In this document: piece by piece, positions 8,516 through 17,750 of the stretch | Numbering within the stretch: position 1 is the stretch's first letter | How the letters are laid out: the number at the start of each line of letters is the position of its first letter | NCBI GenBank assembly: GCA_002728135.1 | Contig: PBVE01000010.1 | Span: forward strand, 1-64,000 | From: Rhodospirillaceae bacterium | GTDB lineage: Bacteria; Pseudomonadota; Alphaproteobacteria; UBA828 | Length of the DNA stretch: 64,000 bases | Direction of reading: 5' to 3' | Made by a program: the position numbers and the translations under genes | The notes under the pieces: generated by a model | Told to the model about the DNA's origin: nothing | The model's database searches: none | Seen by the model: the letters and a program-made list of their open reading frames with translations, nothing else

Positions 8516-10582
8516 ATGGGTCATATTTTGGGTGTTGATATTGGCGGAACATTTACTCACTTTTCATTAATTGACGGTAAAGGCGAAATTTCACTTTGGA
8601 AACAGGCAACTACTCCAAAGGACCCAGCAATAGCAGTAAAAGCAGGACTTACAGCTCTTGCTGAAGCTGAGGGGGTATCAATTGATGATTTTCTCAAAGA
8701 TTTAGATTTATTTGTCCATGGGCAAACAATAGCAACAAATACTGTGATTCAGAGGAATGGACCAAAAACAGCGTTGCTTTGTACTGAAGGTTTTCGAGAT
8801 GTTCTATATTTTCGTGATGGTTTTAAACCTGATCGATATAATATCAATTTACCTCGTTCAAAGGATTTTATCAGGCGTGATTCACGTTTGCCTATTAAGG
8901 AGCGTATGGATTATCGAGGAAAAGCTCTAGTTAAACTAGATGAAAAGTCTGTTCGTGATGCAGCAAAAATTTTAAAGAAACAAAAAGTTGAATCAGTTGC
9001 AGTGGCTCTTCTCTGGTCAATAATGAACCCAAAACATGAGAGACAAGTAAAGAAAATATTAGCTAAAGAGCTTCCTGGAGTTCCAGTTGTTCTCAGTTCA
9101 GATGTCTTACCAATGATTCGAGAATGGGAACGAACATCGAGCACTGTTCTCAGTGCCTATATCTTACCAAAAATTTCAACATATATGTTGGAGTTGGAGA
9201 ATTATTTAGAAAAAAATGGTTTTGCACAAAACCTTCTAATCATGCAGTTGAATGGAGGGACAGCTACCGTTAAGCAACTTCTGGATCGTCCTATTTATGC
9301 ACTTGCATCTGGGCCTGCCGCCGGACCAGCAGCGGGACTTTACTGTGCAGATAGGGTTGGTGTTAAAGATGTGATAACCATTGATATGGGTGGAACTAGC
9401 TTTGATGTATGTATGGTTACTGACGGACAGCCAGACCTAACAAAGGATTTAAGAGTGCATGATAATCCTGTAGGAGTGGCAGCGGTTAATGTGCATTCAA
9501 TCGGAGCCGGAGGAGGAAGTATAGCCTGGATAGACAAGGGAGGAGCACTCCAAGTAGGTCCAATGAGTGCGGGTGCAGAACCTGGACCTGCATGCTATGA
9601 AATGGGAGGGGAAAACCCTACTGTAACCGATGCAAACGTGGTTTTAGGATATATAAACCCTGATTATTTCCTTGGTGGCCGGAGAGAAATTAATCCTAAG
9701 GCATCATTTCGAGCAATTGAAAAGAAAATAGCTAAGCCCTTAGGTTTAACTACAGAAAAGGCGGCGGATGGAATATATCAAATTGTTAATACAAATATGG
9801 TGGATGCAATAAGGGTGGTTTCCGTTGAAAAGGGTATTGATCCTAGAGGTTATAGCCTTGTTGTAGGTGGTGGTGCAGGTGCTATCCATGCTGGAGCCCT
9901 AGGACGTGAATTAGGTATTAAGCAGGCAATTATTCCTCAATATACTGGTGTCTTTTGTTCTTATGGGATGATTGCAAGTGATGTTAGAACTGATCTAATT
10001 AAGGCATTTGCAACAAATACCTCAGATTTTGAGGTCAAGCGGGTTAATGAAATATTTGCTGAAATGGAAGCTGAGGCTGTTGCCGAGTTAAGGTCGCAAG
10101 GTTTCGCCCGTTCAAAAATAGAAATTTCTCGTTATGCGGATGCAAAATACTCCAATCAAATTCATGAGTTGACTGTCCCTATTCCTTCAAAGGGTAAATT
10201 AAAGAAATCGGATTCTGGGTCAATTGCCGAAGAATTCCATTCTTTACATGAGCGTTTGTTTACTTATGCCGTTCGCGAAAGTGCTGTTGACCTTTTCCAC
10301 TGGAGGATTACAGCCCGAGGTAAATTAGCGGAACGTGAGGCTGTAGTCCATAAACGCAGTCGAAGACCTGTCAGCGATGCTAAAAAGGGGACTCGAATGG
10401 TCTACTTTAACGAGTATGGGAAGTATCGTCGAACTAATATTTATGATGGTGATTTAATACGTTATGGGATGACAGTCGAGGGCCCTGCCATAGTAGAACA
10501 AGCTAATTCAACATTTGTAATACCACCCAAACAAACTCTGAAGGCGAATAAATATGGTGATTTCGTAATTGGAATAAGCTAA
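8516..10582 (+). CDS. HyuA-type ATP-dependent hydantoinase/carboxylase subunit (first copy)
   Basis: A subunit of the hydantoinase/oxoprolinase/acetone carboxylase superfamily, which uses ATP to activate a carbonyl substrate or bicarbonate; it acts in the cytoplasm with a HyuB partner. With the ATG at 8516, which follows GGGAGG, the protein has 688 residues (a TTG at 8498 is rejected). ASKHA-fold phosphate motifs are visible: GVDIGGTFTHF at about residues 6-16 and TIDMGGTSFDV near 290, then SIGAGGGSIAWID and the PGPACYEMGG turn. The segment VHGQTIATNTVIQRNG differs from the usual VHGTTTATNALVER seen in the second copy. It is followed at 12-base spacing by three consecutive HyuB genes, an arrangement I do not recognise. 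Confidence 0.92.
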   Translation: MGHILGVDIGGTFTHFSLIDGKGEISLWKQATTPKDPAIAVKAGLTALAEAEGVSIDDFLKDLDLFVHGQTIATNTVIQRNGPKTALLCTEGFRDVLYFRDGFKPDRYNINLPRSKDFIRRDSRLPIKERMDYRGKALVKLDEKSVRDAAKILKKQKVESVAVALLWSIMNPKHERQVKKILAKELPGVPVVLSSDVLPMIREWERTSSTVLSAYILPKISTYMLELENYLEKNGFAQNLLIMQLNGGTATVKQLLDRPIYALASGPAAGPAAGLYCADRVGVKDVITIDMGGTSFDVCMVTDGQPDLTKDLRVHDNPVGVAAVNVHSIGAGGGSIAWIDKGGALQVGPMSAGAEPGPACYEMGGENPTVTDANVVLGYINPDYFLGGRREINPKASFRAIEKKIAKPLGLTTEKAADGIYQIVNTNMVDAIRVVSVEKGIDPRGYSLVVGGGAGAIHAGALGRELGIKQAIIPQYTGVFCSYGMIASDVRTDLIKAFATNTSDFEVKRVNEIFAEMEAEAVAELRSQGFARSKIEISRYADAKYSNQIHELTVPIPSKGKLKKSDSGSIAEEFHSLHERLFTYAVRESAVDLFHWRITARGKLAEREAVVHKRSRRPVSDAKKGTRMVYFNEYGKYRRTNIYDGDLIRYGMTVEGPAIVEQANSTFVIPPKQTLKANKYGDFVIGIS

Positions 10583-10594
10583 GGGTGCAGAAAA

Positions 10595-12526
10595 ATGGCC
10601 TCAAAGAGGAGGGTGCACTCTGGATCGCTGAAAGTTGGCTCAAAGAAAATAAACAGAGTGCACAACAAGAGTAATAAGCAGTCTGTAGATCCGATAACTT
10701 TCTCAGTCATTCTCAATCGTTTCCGAACAATTGCGGAAGAAATGACTTTGACAATGGAAAAGACTGCTTGGACCTCAATAATAGCTTTAGCAAGAGACTT
10801 TTCATGTGCAATTTACGATTCTAAGGCTCGTCAGGTTTGTATAGCTGATGGTTTGCCAGTTCATACGAATTCAATGCATGTAGTTTTGCAAGAGATATCT
10901 AAAGCATTCGAAGGAAACATTAACGAAGGCGACGTCATTGTTTGTAATGATGCTTACAGTAGCAACACCCATGTTGGTGACCTAGTTACTGCCTGTCCAA
11001 TATTCCATAAAGGAAAACATATGTTTTGGAGTATGGCCAAGGGTCATCAGCTGGATTGTGGTGCATACGTGCCAACAAGTGTCCCTGCCAGTGCAAAGGA
11101 TGTTTGGCAAGAAGGATTACAACTGCCTCCAATTAAGTTTTATGAAAAAGGTGAGAGGCGTGATGATGTAATGCGGATGTATTTAGCGAATATGCGCTAT
11201 CAAGAATTGCTTTATGGGGACCTCATGGCACAATTGGGATCCATTTGGACTGGTGAACGAAGGTTAATTGAGTTGGCGAAGGAGTATGGTAACGGAGAAT
11301 TAAATAGATATATGGAGGCAATTTTTGATTACGCTGACCGTCGCATGTCTGAGGAAGTTCTCTCTATGCCAGATGGTGATTACGAGGGTGTATCTTGGCT
11401 GGATACGGACGGTGTAGGCGGTACTCACATTGAAGTTAAAGCTAAGGTCTCGATTAGGGGTGATAAAGTCCATGTTGACTACACTGGTTCTGCTGATCAA
11501 ACTGCCGGTGGTAATAATTGCTCCTACGGTGTTATGCAGGCTTCGGCTGCCGTTCCAATTATGCTCGCAACAGATCCATCTATACCGAGAAATGACGGTT
11601 GTATTCGTCATGTTACAGCTGATGCTCCAGCAGGTTCAGTATGTAATGCCCAGTATCCGGCTTCGACGGCTTTAGCTACAACTGGTCCAGGAGATACCTT
11701 ACAAGAAGCTGTCTGGAAGGCTCTTGCCCATGCTGTGCCTGATCGTGTTATGGGAGGAAATGGAAAAGATAGTAATCTACCAATGTTTTCGGGCAAAGAT
11801 TCTCGTGGAAAGAAGACAATAGATTGGGGCTGTATGTTTTTCAATGGTGGCCCAGCAGGTGGTGCCTGCAATGGAGTAGACGGCTGGCCATTACTTATTA
11901 CTTCAGGTGGGATGGGTGGACTTAAGATTGTTAGTGTCGAACTTAGTGAACTTCTTTATCCATTTCGGATTGATAGGCAGGAGATTGGTATTAATTCTAT
12001 GGGACACGGCGAGTATCTTGGTGGGCCCGGGGTCGAAATCCAAATAACTCCTACCAGTGGGGCAATAGAATGTAATCTATTTGGCGAGGGTCAGAGTAAT
12101 CCACCGCATGGTGTTCTTGGAGGGACTCATGGTATTGGCGGGAGTAGTTATAAAGAAAACCTAAAATCCGGAAAACGAACTTATTGCAGTTCAAAGGGTC
12201 GAATTATTATAAATGAAGGTGATGTGTGGGTCGGTTATTCGAGTAGTGGTGGTGGATATGGTGACCCCCTTAAGCGAGATCCAAAGGCAGTTTTAGAAAG
12301 TGTTTTTGCTGGATTAATTTCAATGCAATGTGCACGAGATGTCTATGGGGTTATAATCACGGCAGTGGAGATGAAAATTGACTCTGAGAATACCAAACTT
12401 TTAAGAAAAAAATTGTTTGCAGAACGTGGACCTTTAAAAATAACTCAGCCTAATCGACCCGGTGCATCAAATTGGGTTAAGAAGCGTCTAAGACCTGGGG
12501 ATGAGTATCTCATTGACCCCCAATAG
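10595..12526 (+). CDS. HyuB-type subunit, tandem copy 1
   Basis: Catalytic partner of HyuA in the hydantoinase B/acetone carboxylase alpha family; 643 residues. The family core begins at DPITFSVILNRFRTIAEEM, after a 31-residue basic, serine-rich tail. The putative metal-binding segment reads NDAYSSNTHVGD, whereas copies 2 and 3 have NDPYSGNTHVGD, so a proline and a glycine are changed next to the conserved His and Asp. The C-terminal GGGYGDPL and DVYGV motifs are intact, as is GVMQASAAVP. By eye it is roughly two-thirds identical to copy 2 over the N-terminal half. Because of the altered active-site neighbourhood it may differ in substrate or have a structural role. Confidence 0.9.
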   Translation: MASKRRVHSGSLKVGSKKINRVHNKSNKQSVDPITFSVILNRFRTIAEEMTLTMEKTAWTSIIALARDFSCAIYDSKARQVCIADGLPVHTNSMHVVLQEISKAFEGNINEGDVIVCNDAYSSNTHVGDLVTACPIFHKGKHMFWSMAKGHQLDCGAYVPTSVPASAKDVWQEGLQLPPIKFYEKGERRDDVMRMYLANMRYQELLYGDLMAQLGSIWTGERRLIELAKEYGNGELNRYMEAIFDYADRRMSEEVLSMPDGDYEGVSWLDTDGVGGTHIEVKAKVSIRGDKVHVDYTGSADQTAGGNNCSYGVMQASAAVPIMLATDPSIPRNDGCIRHVTADAPAGSVCNAQYPASTALATTGPGDTLQEAVWKALAHAVPDRVMGGNGKDSNLPMFSGKDSRGKKTIDWGCMFFNGGPAGGACNGVDGWPLLITSGGMGGLKIVSVELSELLYPFRIDRQEIGINSMGHGEYLGGPGVEIQITPTSGAIECNLFGEGQSNPPHGVLGGTHGIGGSSYKENLKSGKRTYCSSKGRIIINEGDVWVGYSSSGGGYGDPLKRDPKAVLESVFAGLISMQCARDVYGVIITAVEMKIDSENTKLLRKKLFAERGPLKITQPNRPGASNWVKKRLRPGDEYLIDPQ

Positions 12527-12560
12527 ACTGAATAAAGAACATTTATGGTAGGATTGTATA

Positions 12561-14507
12561 ATGGCTGAAAAGTCTGATTTAAACAAAAGACCCTCCCGTA
12601 TTTACGAAGGGTTTAATAGAATTGGTAAAAAAAATACCCACCGCCAATCAAGAACAAAGTATACAGTTGACCCCATAACATTCTCTGTAGTTCTTAACCG
12701 TTTTCGAACTATAGCGGACGAAATGACTCTAACAATGGAAAAAACTGCCTGGACCTCAATTTTAGCTTTGGCTCGGGACTATTCTTGTGCAATTTATGAT
12801 TCTCAGGCTCGCCAAGTTTGTATGATGGATGCAATTCCTGTGCATTGTAATTCAATGCATGTAGTGTTGGAGGAAATTGCTCGTACTTTTGAGGGTGATA
12901 TCCATGATGGAGATGTTATCGTGTGTAATGATCCATACAGCGGGAACACCCACGTAGGTGATTTTGTTACAGCCTGCCCTGTATTTTATAAAGGCAAGCA
13001 CATGTTTTGGAGCATGACGAAAGGTCATCAACTCGATTGTGGTGCATTTATCCCAACTAGTACGCCTGCAGCTGCAAAGGATGTCTGGCAGGAAGGTCTT
13101 CAGCTGCCACCAATAAAATTTTATGACAAAGGTAAGAGATGTGATGATGTGGTAAGAATGTATTTAGCAAATGTCCGCTGGACCGAATGGCTTTATGGTG
13201 ATCTTATGGCTCAACTTGGGTCTATTTGGATAGGTCGAAGGAGACTAATTGAATTTGCAAGACATTATGGGAATAATAAAACTGAACAATATATTGAAGC
13301 AATATTAGATTATGCAGATAAGCGCATGTCAGAAGAAATACGTTCTATGCCTGACGGAGATTATGAGGGTATTTCATGGCTCGATACCGATGGTCAGGGT
13401 GGGACAGATATTCCTGTAAAAGCTTTAGTCTCTATCAGAGATGACAAAGTCCGAGTAGATTTTGGTGGTTCAGCACCTCAGACACCAGGTGCAAATAATT
13501 CATCTTTTGGTGTTATGCAGGCTGCAGCAGGATTACCGGTTATGTTAGCTATAGATCCGTCTATTCCACACAATGATGGTTGCTTACGCCATATTGAAGG
13601 TGAAGCACCAGTAGGTTCAGTTTGCAACGCTAAATATCCAGGCTCTACAGCTCTGGCGACTATAGGGCCACACGACACGATGAAAGATGCTGCTTGGAAA
13701 GCCCTTGCAAAGGCGGTTCCAGAACGTGTAAGCGGTGGAAATGGGCGTGTTCATTGTGTTCCATTTTTTTCAGGTATAGATACAAGGGAAAATAGAAATA
13801 ATGGCTGGGGTTGTATGTTTTTTAATGGTGGACCTGGAGGGGGTGCGACCGCTAGTGTTGACGGGTGGCCACTAATAATGACCTCTGGTGCAATGGGTGG
13901 AACAAAAGTGATTAGTGTTGAGATGAGTGAGTTACTGCACCCAATGCGTATTGATAGGCAAGAAATAGGAACAGATTCAATGGGTCATGGAAAGCACCTT
14001 GGTGGTCCAGGAGTTGAAATACAGATCACTTCTACCAGTGGAACCATGGAATGTAACCTTTTTGGTGATGGTGCTAGTAACCCACCTCACGGTGTTCTAG
14101 GGGGGACAAAAGCTATAGGTGGTGGAAACTATAAAGAAAACCTAAAAACAGGAAAGCGAACCTATTGTTCCTCTAAAGGTCGAATGATGATTGAAAATAA
14201 TGATATTTGGGTCGGTTATTCAAGCGGTGGTGGTGGATATGGTGACCCATTAGAGCGTGAGGCAGAAGACGTTTTGGAAAGTGTATTTGATGGCATGCTA
14301 TCAATAGAATGTGCTCGAAGAGTCTATGGAGTATCAATAAATAAGGTGACTATGCAAATTGAAGTTAAAAAAACCAAAACTCTACGTAAAAGAATTTCTG
14401 AATCACGCAAACCATTTAAGATAACTGATCCAAATCTTCCGGGTGCTTCGGACTGGGTTAAAAAGAGACTGAGAACCGGTGACACGTATTTGATTGATCC
14501 ACAGTAA
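12561..14507 (+). CDS. HyuB-type subunit, tandem copy 2
   Basis: A 648-residue HyuB-family protein starting at the ATG at 12561, 34 bases after copy 1. It has a basic N-terminal tail of about 36 residues before DPITFSVVLNRFRTIADEM. The metal-site segment NDPYSGNTHVGDFVTACPVF has the usual form. Later family landmarks are KGHQLDCGAF, MYLANVRW, NNSSFGVMQAAAG and SGGGGYGDPLERE. It differs from copy 1 and copy 3 throughout, including AIDPSIPHNDGCLRH and a changed GIDTRENRNNGWG segment, so it is a long-diverged paralogue and not a recent duplication. It probably shares the single upstream HyuA, either in alternative complexes or in one heteromeric complex. Confidence 0.9.
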   Translation: MAEKSDLNKRPSRIYEGFNRIGKKNTHRQSRTKYTVDPITFSVVLNRFRTIADEMTLTMEKTAWTSILALARDYSCAIYDSQARQVCMMDAIPVHCNSMHVVLEEIARTFEGDIHDGDVIVCNDPYSGNTHVGDFVTACPVFYKGKHMFWSMTKGHQLDCGAFIPTSTPAAAKDVWQEGLQLPPIKFYDKGKRCDDVVRMYLANVRWTEWLYGDLMAQLGSIWIGRRRLIEFARHYGNNKTEQYIEAILDYADKRMSEEIRSMPDGDYEGISWLDTDGQGGTDIPVKALVSIRDDKVRVDFGGSAPQTPGANNSSFGVMQAAAGLPVMLAIDPSIPHNDGCLRHIEGEAPVGSVCNAKYPGSTALATIGPHDTMKDAAWKALAKAVPERVSGGNGRVHCVPFFSGIDTRENRNNGWGCMFFNGGPGGGATASVDGWPLIMTSGAMGGTKVISVEMSELLHPMRIDRQEIGTDSMGHGKHLGGPGVEIQITSTSGTMECNLFGDGASNPPHGVLGGTKAIGGGNYKENLKTGKRTYCSSKGRMMIENNDIWVGYSSGGGGYGDPLEREAEDVLESVFDGMLSIECARRVYGVSINKVTMQIEVKKTKTLRKRISESRKPFKITDPNLPGASDWVKKRLRTGDTYLIDPQ

Positions 14508-14534
14508 AATTACTTTGAGAAATATGAGGGACTG

Positions 14535-16478
14535 ATGATGTCAATAAAAAATGCTATAAAACAAAAATCGTCAAAGAAACCAAGAAAAATACAAAAATCA
14601 AACAAAAAAAGTGTGGCAAAAAAAAGTTCTAAATCGATTGATCCCATCACATTTGCTGTCATCTTAAATCGTTTTAAAACCATTGCTGATGAAATGACTA
14701 TTACGATGGAAAAGACGGCATGGACGTCAATCATCGCTCTTGCACGAGATTATTCCGTAGCAATCTATGACTACAAAGCTAGGCAGGTATGCATGCAAGA
14801 TGCCTTGCCGATTCACACAAACTCGATGCACGTTGTTTTGAAAGAAATTTCTGAAACTTTTAAGGATAATATCTACGAGGGCGACGTTATCGTAACAAAT
14901 GATCCGTATAGCGGTAATACCCATGTGGGTGACTTTGTCACAGCCACTCCTGTATTCCACAAAGGCAAACACATGTTTTGGAGCGTAGCTAAGGGTCATC
15001 AACTCGACGTGGGTGCATACGTCCCAAATAGCGTGGCTATACAAGCCTCTGATGTTTGGCAGGAAGGATTACAGTTACCCCCTATCAAATTCTATGAGAA
15101 AGGTGAACGCTGTGAAGACGTGGTGCGAATGTATTTGGCTAACGTCAGATGGCAAGAATGGCTATATGGTGATCTTATGGCACAGCTTGGATCCATTTGG
15201 ACAGGGGAAAGACGGCTGAAAGAGTTATCGAAGGAATATGGAAATGCAGAATTAGAAAAATATATGGAAAGCATACTTGATTATGCAGATCGTCGTATGT
15301 CTGAAGAAGTAAAATCATATCCTGATGGAGATTACCACGGAGTTTCATGGTTGGATTCTGATGGAAAGGGTAAGTCTAATATAAAAATAGGTGCCAAAGT
15401 CTCTGTCCGAGGAGACAAGATACATGTTGATTTTTCAAACTCTGACCCTCAAAACGCGAGCGGAAATAATGGCTCAAGAGGGGTGATGCAAGCTGCTGCG
15501 GGAATTCCAATTCTTTGCACAATAGATTCAACAATTCCCCACAATGATGGTGTTCTACGTCATATTACGGCAGATGCTCCAGTGGGTTCTGTCTGTAATG
15601 CAAAATATCCAGCATCAACTGCGGCTGCAACCGTTGGTCCTGGTGATACAATGCAGGAGGCCGTTTGGAAAGCACTGGCACATGCAGTCCCTGATCGTGT
15701 AATGGGTGGTAATGGTAAAGATGGTAATCTGCCAATGCTTCATGGAGTAGACCGAAGAGGTAAGAAAGATATAGACTTCGGTATGATGCTGTTTAATGCT
15801 GCTGCTGCAGGAGGGGCAAGTGCTACATGTGATGGCTGGCCATATTTTATGACTTCTGCAGGTATGGGTGGATTAAAGATCATGAGTGTCGAACTCTGTG
15901 AGTTATTCTACCCATTTCGTATCGACCGTCAGGAAATAGCTGCAGACTCTGTTGGGCATGGGAAATATATTGGTGGACCTGGAATTGATTTTTGTCTGTC
16001 TCCGGTTGGTGGCGGTTTTCAGTGCGAACTATTTGGTGAGGGACAAAGTAATCCCCCTTTCAGTGTAATGGGAGGTATGCCTGGGATTGGTGGAGGCAGC
16101 TATAAAGAAAATTTGAGGACAAAAAAACGCAAATATTATTCCTCAAAGGGTCGCTTTGAATTAGCCGCTAATGAAATATGGGTTGGTGTATCAAGTGGTG
16201 GGGGAGGTTATGGTGATCCACTGGAGCGGGAACCAGACGCAGTCCTCGAGAGTATAATAGATGGAATGTTAACCGTTGAAAGTGCACGTAACATATATGG
16301 TGTGATTATTAGTAAAAATCCAATGACTGTAAATCTTAAGGAAACAAAAGCATTGAGAAAAAAGAAGAGGAAAACACGTAAGCCACGTGAGATTACATCA
16401 CCTAATATACCCGGAGCAGCTACTTGGGTTAAGGAGAACTTAAGGGCTGGAGATGAATACCTACTAGATGCACATTAA
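14535..16478 (+). CDS. HyuB-type subunit, tandem copy 3
   Basis: A 647-residue HyuB paralogue. It has the longest and most basic N-terminal tail of the three, with about 16 Lys/Arg in the first 37 residues before DPITFAVILNRFKTIADEM. The NDPYSGNTHVGDFVTATPVF segment is intact. Differences from the other copies include KGHQLDVGAYVPNSVA (Asp-Val for Asp-Cys), a changed GGACNGVDGWP region (AAAGGASATCDGWP) and FCLSPVGGGFQCELFG. ATG codons at 14535 and 14538 are both possible starts; GAGGG lies about 6 bases upstream. The stop codon overlaps the start of the next SDR by one base (TAATG), indicating coupled translation. Confidence 0.9.
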   Translation: MMSIKNAIKQKSSKKPRKIQKSNKKSVAKKSSKSIDPITFAVILNRFKTIADEMTITMEKTAWTSIIALARDYSVAIYDYKARQVCMQDALPIHTNSMHVVLKEISETFKDNIYEGDVIVTNDPYSGNTHVGDFVTATPVFHKGKHMFWSVAKGHQLDVGAYVPNSVAIQASDVWQEGLQLPPIKFYEKGERCEDVVRMYLANVRWQEWLYGDLMAQLGSIWTGERRLKELSKEYGNAELEKYMESILDYADRRMSEEVKSYPDGDYHGVSWLDSDGKGKSNIKIGAKVSVRGDKIHVDFSNSDPQNASGNNGSRGVMQAAAGIPILCTIDSTIPHNDGVLRHITADAPVGSVCNAKYPASTAAATVGPGDTMQEAVWKALAHAVPDRVMGGNGKDGNLPMLHGVDRRGKKDIDFGMMLFNAAAAGGASATCDGWPYFMTSAGMGGLKIMSVELCELFYPFRIDRQEIAADSVGHGKYIGGPGIDFCLSPVGGGFQCELFGEGQSNPPFSVMGGMPGIGGGSYKENLRTKKRKYYSSKGRFELAANEIWVGVSSGGGGYGDPLEREPDAVLESIIDGMLTVESARNIYGVIISKNPMTVNLKETKALRKKKRKTRKPREITSPNIPGAATWVKENLRAGDEYLLDAH

Positions 16479-17254
16479 TGGCGAGCTTGCTAGATGGAAA
16501 AAAAATAATTGTAACCGCAGGGGCTAGTGGGATAGGAGCTACCACGGCTAAGCTTATGAGAGACTGTGGGGGTCGGGTGTCTGTTTGTGACATTGATAAA
16601 CGGGCATTAGATAGATTTGCAGATCTAAATCCTGACATCTTATGTTTGCACTGCGATGTTGCAGATTCTCAAGCAGTTAGTCGGTATGTTGAAGAGACAT
16701 TGGAGGCCTTTGATGGTCTAGACATACTAGTCAACAATGCTGGAAGTGCTGGCCCAACAGCTGTTGCAGAAGAGATTGAAACTAAAGATTGGGACGCAAC
16801 GATCAGCGTAAATTTATCTGCCCAGTTTTACTTTGTTCGTGAAGTCATTCCTTATCTAAAGAAGCAACATAGTGGCTGTATTGTTAATATGTCGTCGGCG
16901 GCTGGTCGCCTAGGATTACCGATGAGAGCACCATATGCAGCTGCTAAGTGGGGAGTCATAGGTCTAACGCAGACACTTGCTATGGAACTTGGAGAATACA
17001 ATATTAGAGTAAATGCCATCTTGCCCGGGGCAGTGGAGGGAGAAAGAATGGATAATGTCCTTAAAGAAAAGGCAAGGATGCTCAACTTGGACATGGCTAG
17101 TATAAGGAATAATGAGACACAAAATGTGTCAATGAAAAGAATGATTGAACCTGAAGAAGTGGCGGAATTGATTATTTTTCTATGTTCAAATAATGGACGA
17201 TCAATTAGTGGACAATCTCTGGGAGTATGCGGAAATATAGAAACCCTGCGTTAA
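16478..17254 (+). CDS. Short-chain dehydrogenase/reductase in the Hyu operon
   Basis: A 258-residue classical SDR. The nucleotide motif reads TAGASGIG near residues 13-20, so the first glycine of the usual TGxxxGxG is alanine; NNAG near 89-92 and the catalytic Tyr-Lys in YAAAKWG are intact. Its ATG overlaps the stop codon of HyuB copy 3, which strongly ties it to that operon. It probably oxidises or reduces a hydroxy/keto group of the compound handled by the HyuA/B proteins. The coenzyme and substrate cannot be deduced. Confidence 0.88.
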   Translation: MASLLDGKKIIVTAGASGIGATTAKLMRDCGGRVSVCDIDKRALDRFADLNPDILCLHCDVADSQAVSRYVEETLEAFDGLDILVNNAGSAGPTAVAEEIETKDWDATISVNLSAQFYFVREVIPYLKKQHSGCIVNMSSAAGRLGLPMRAPYAAAKWGVIGLTQTLAMELGEYNIRVNAILPGAVEGERMDNVLKEKARMLNLDMASIRNNETQNVSMKRMIEPEEVAELIIFLCSNNGRSISGQSLGVCGNIETLR

Positions 17255-17276
17255 TTTAATACTGGAGTATTTATAG

Positions 17277-17723
17277 ATGGCTAGAAATGATTTTTCTTTT
17301 TTCTTTGGGTTTAGAGTCCGGTACTCAGAGGTAGATGGTCAAATGATTGTTTTTAATGCACATTATCTTACTTACTTTGATACTGCTATTACAGAGTATT
17401 TTAGAAATTTACCTTATGACTATAGGGGACAGGTTGAGCGAACAGGAGAGGATTATCACACTGTTAAGACTTTGGTCGAATATTACGCACCAATAAGTTT
17501 TGATGATGAAATAGACGTAGGGGTTAGAGTTTCGCGCATCGGGAGGTCAAGTTTGACATTTAAACTTGAAATTTATCCTAAAAATAACGACTCATCATTA
17601 GCCAGTGGAGAGGTCATCTGGGTGAATACAAACCAAAAAACTCATAAATCATCTACATTACCCGAAGAATTAGTCGAAAAAATAAATTTTCTTGATGGTG
17701 AGAGTATAAATTTGTTGGCATAA
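17277..17723 (+). CDS. Hotdog-fold acyl-CoA thioesterase (4HBT/YbgC-FadM type)
   Basis: A 148-residue single-hotdog protein that should hydrolyse an acyl-CoA thioester. The N-terminal VRYSEVDGQMIVFNAHYLTYFD matches the family pattern, with the catalytic-type aspartate at residue 20 and the following hydrophobic helix. Length is normal for this family. It starts 22 bases after the SDR and ends 27 bases before the second HyuA, so it belongs to the same run. Its presence means that the operon handles a CoA ester at some step, which argues against a pure hydantoin pathway and for an aromatic, ketone or organic acid route. The acyl group is unknown. Confidence 0.85.
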   Translation: MARNDFSFFFGFRVRYSEVDGQMIVFNAHYLTYFDTAITEYFRNLPYDYRGQVERTGEDYHTVKTLVEYYAPISFDDEIDVGVRVSRIGRSSLTFKLEIYPKNNDSSLASGEVIWVNTNQKTHKSSTLPEELVEKINFLDGESINLLA

Positions 17724-17750
17724 TATTCTTGATGGAAATGGAGAATTTAT

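Noticed and set aside
10595-16478. Three HyuB copies as an assembly duplication
   Set aside because: The copies differ at amino acid and base level throughout, including their N-terminal tails and spacers, so they are old paralogues.
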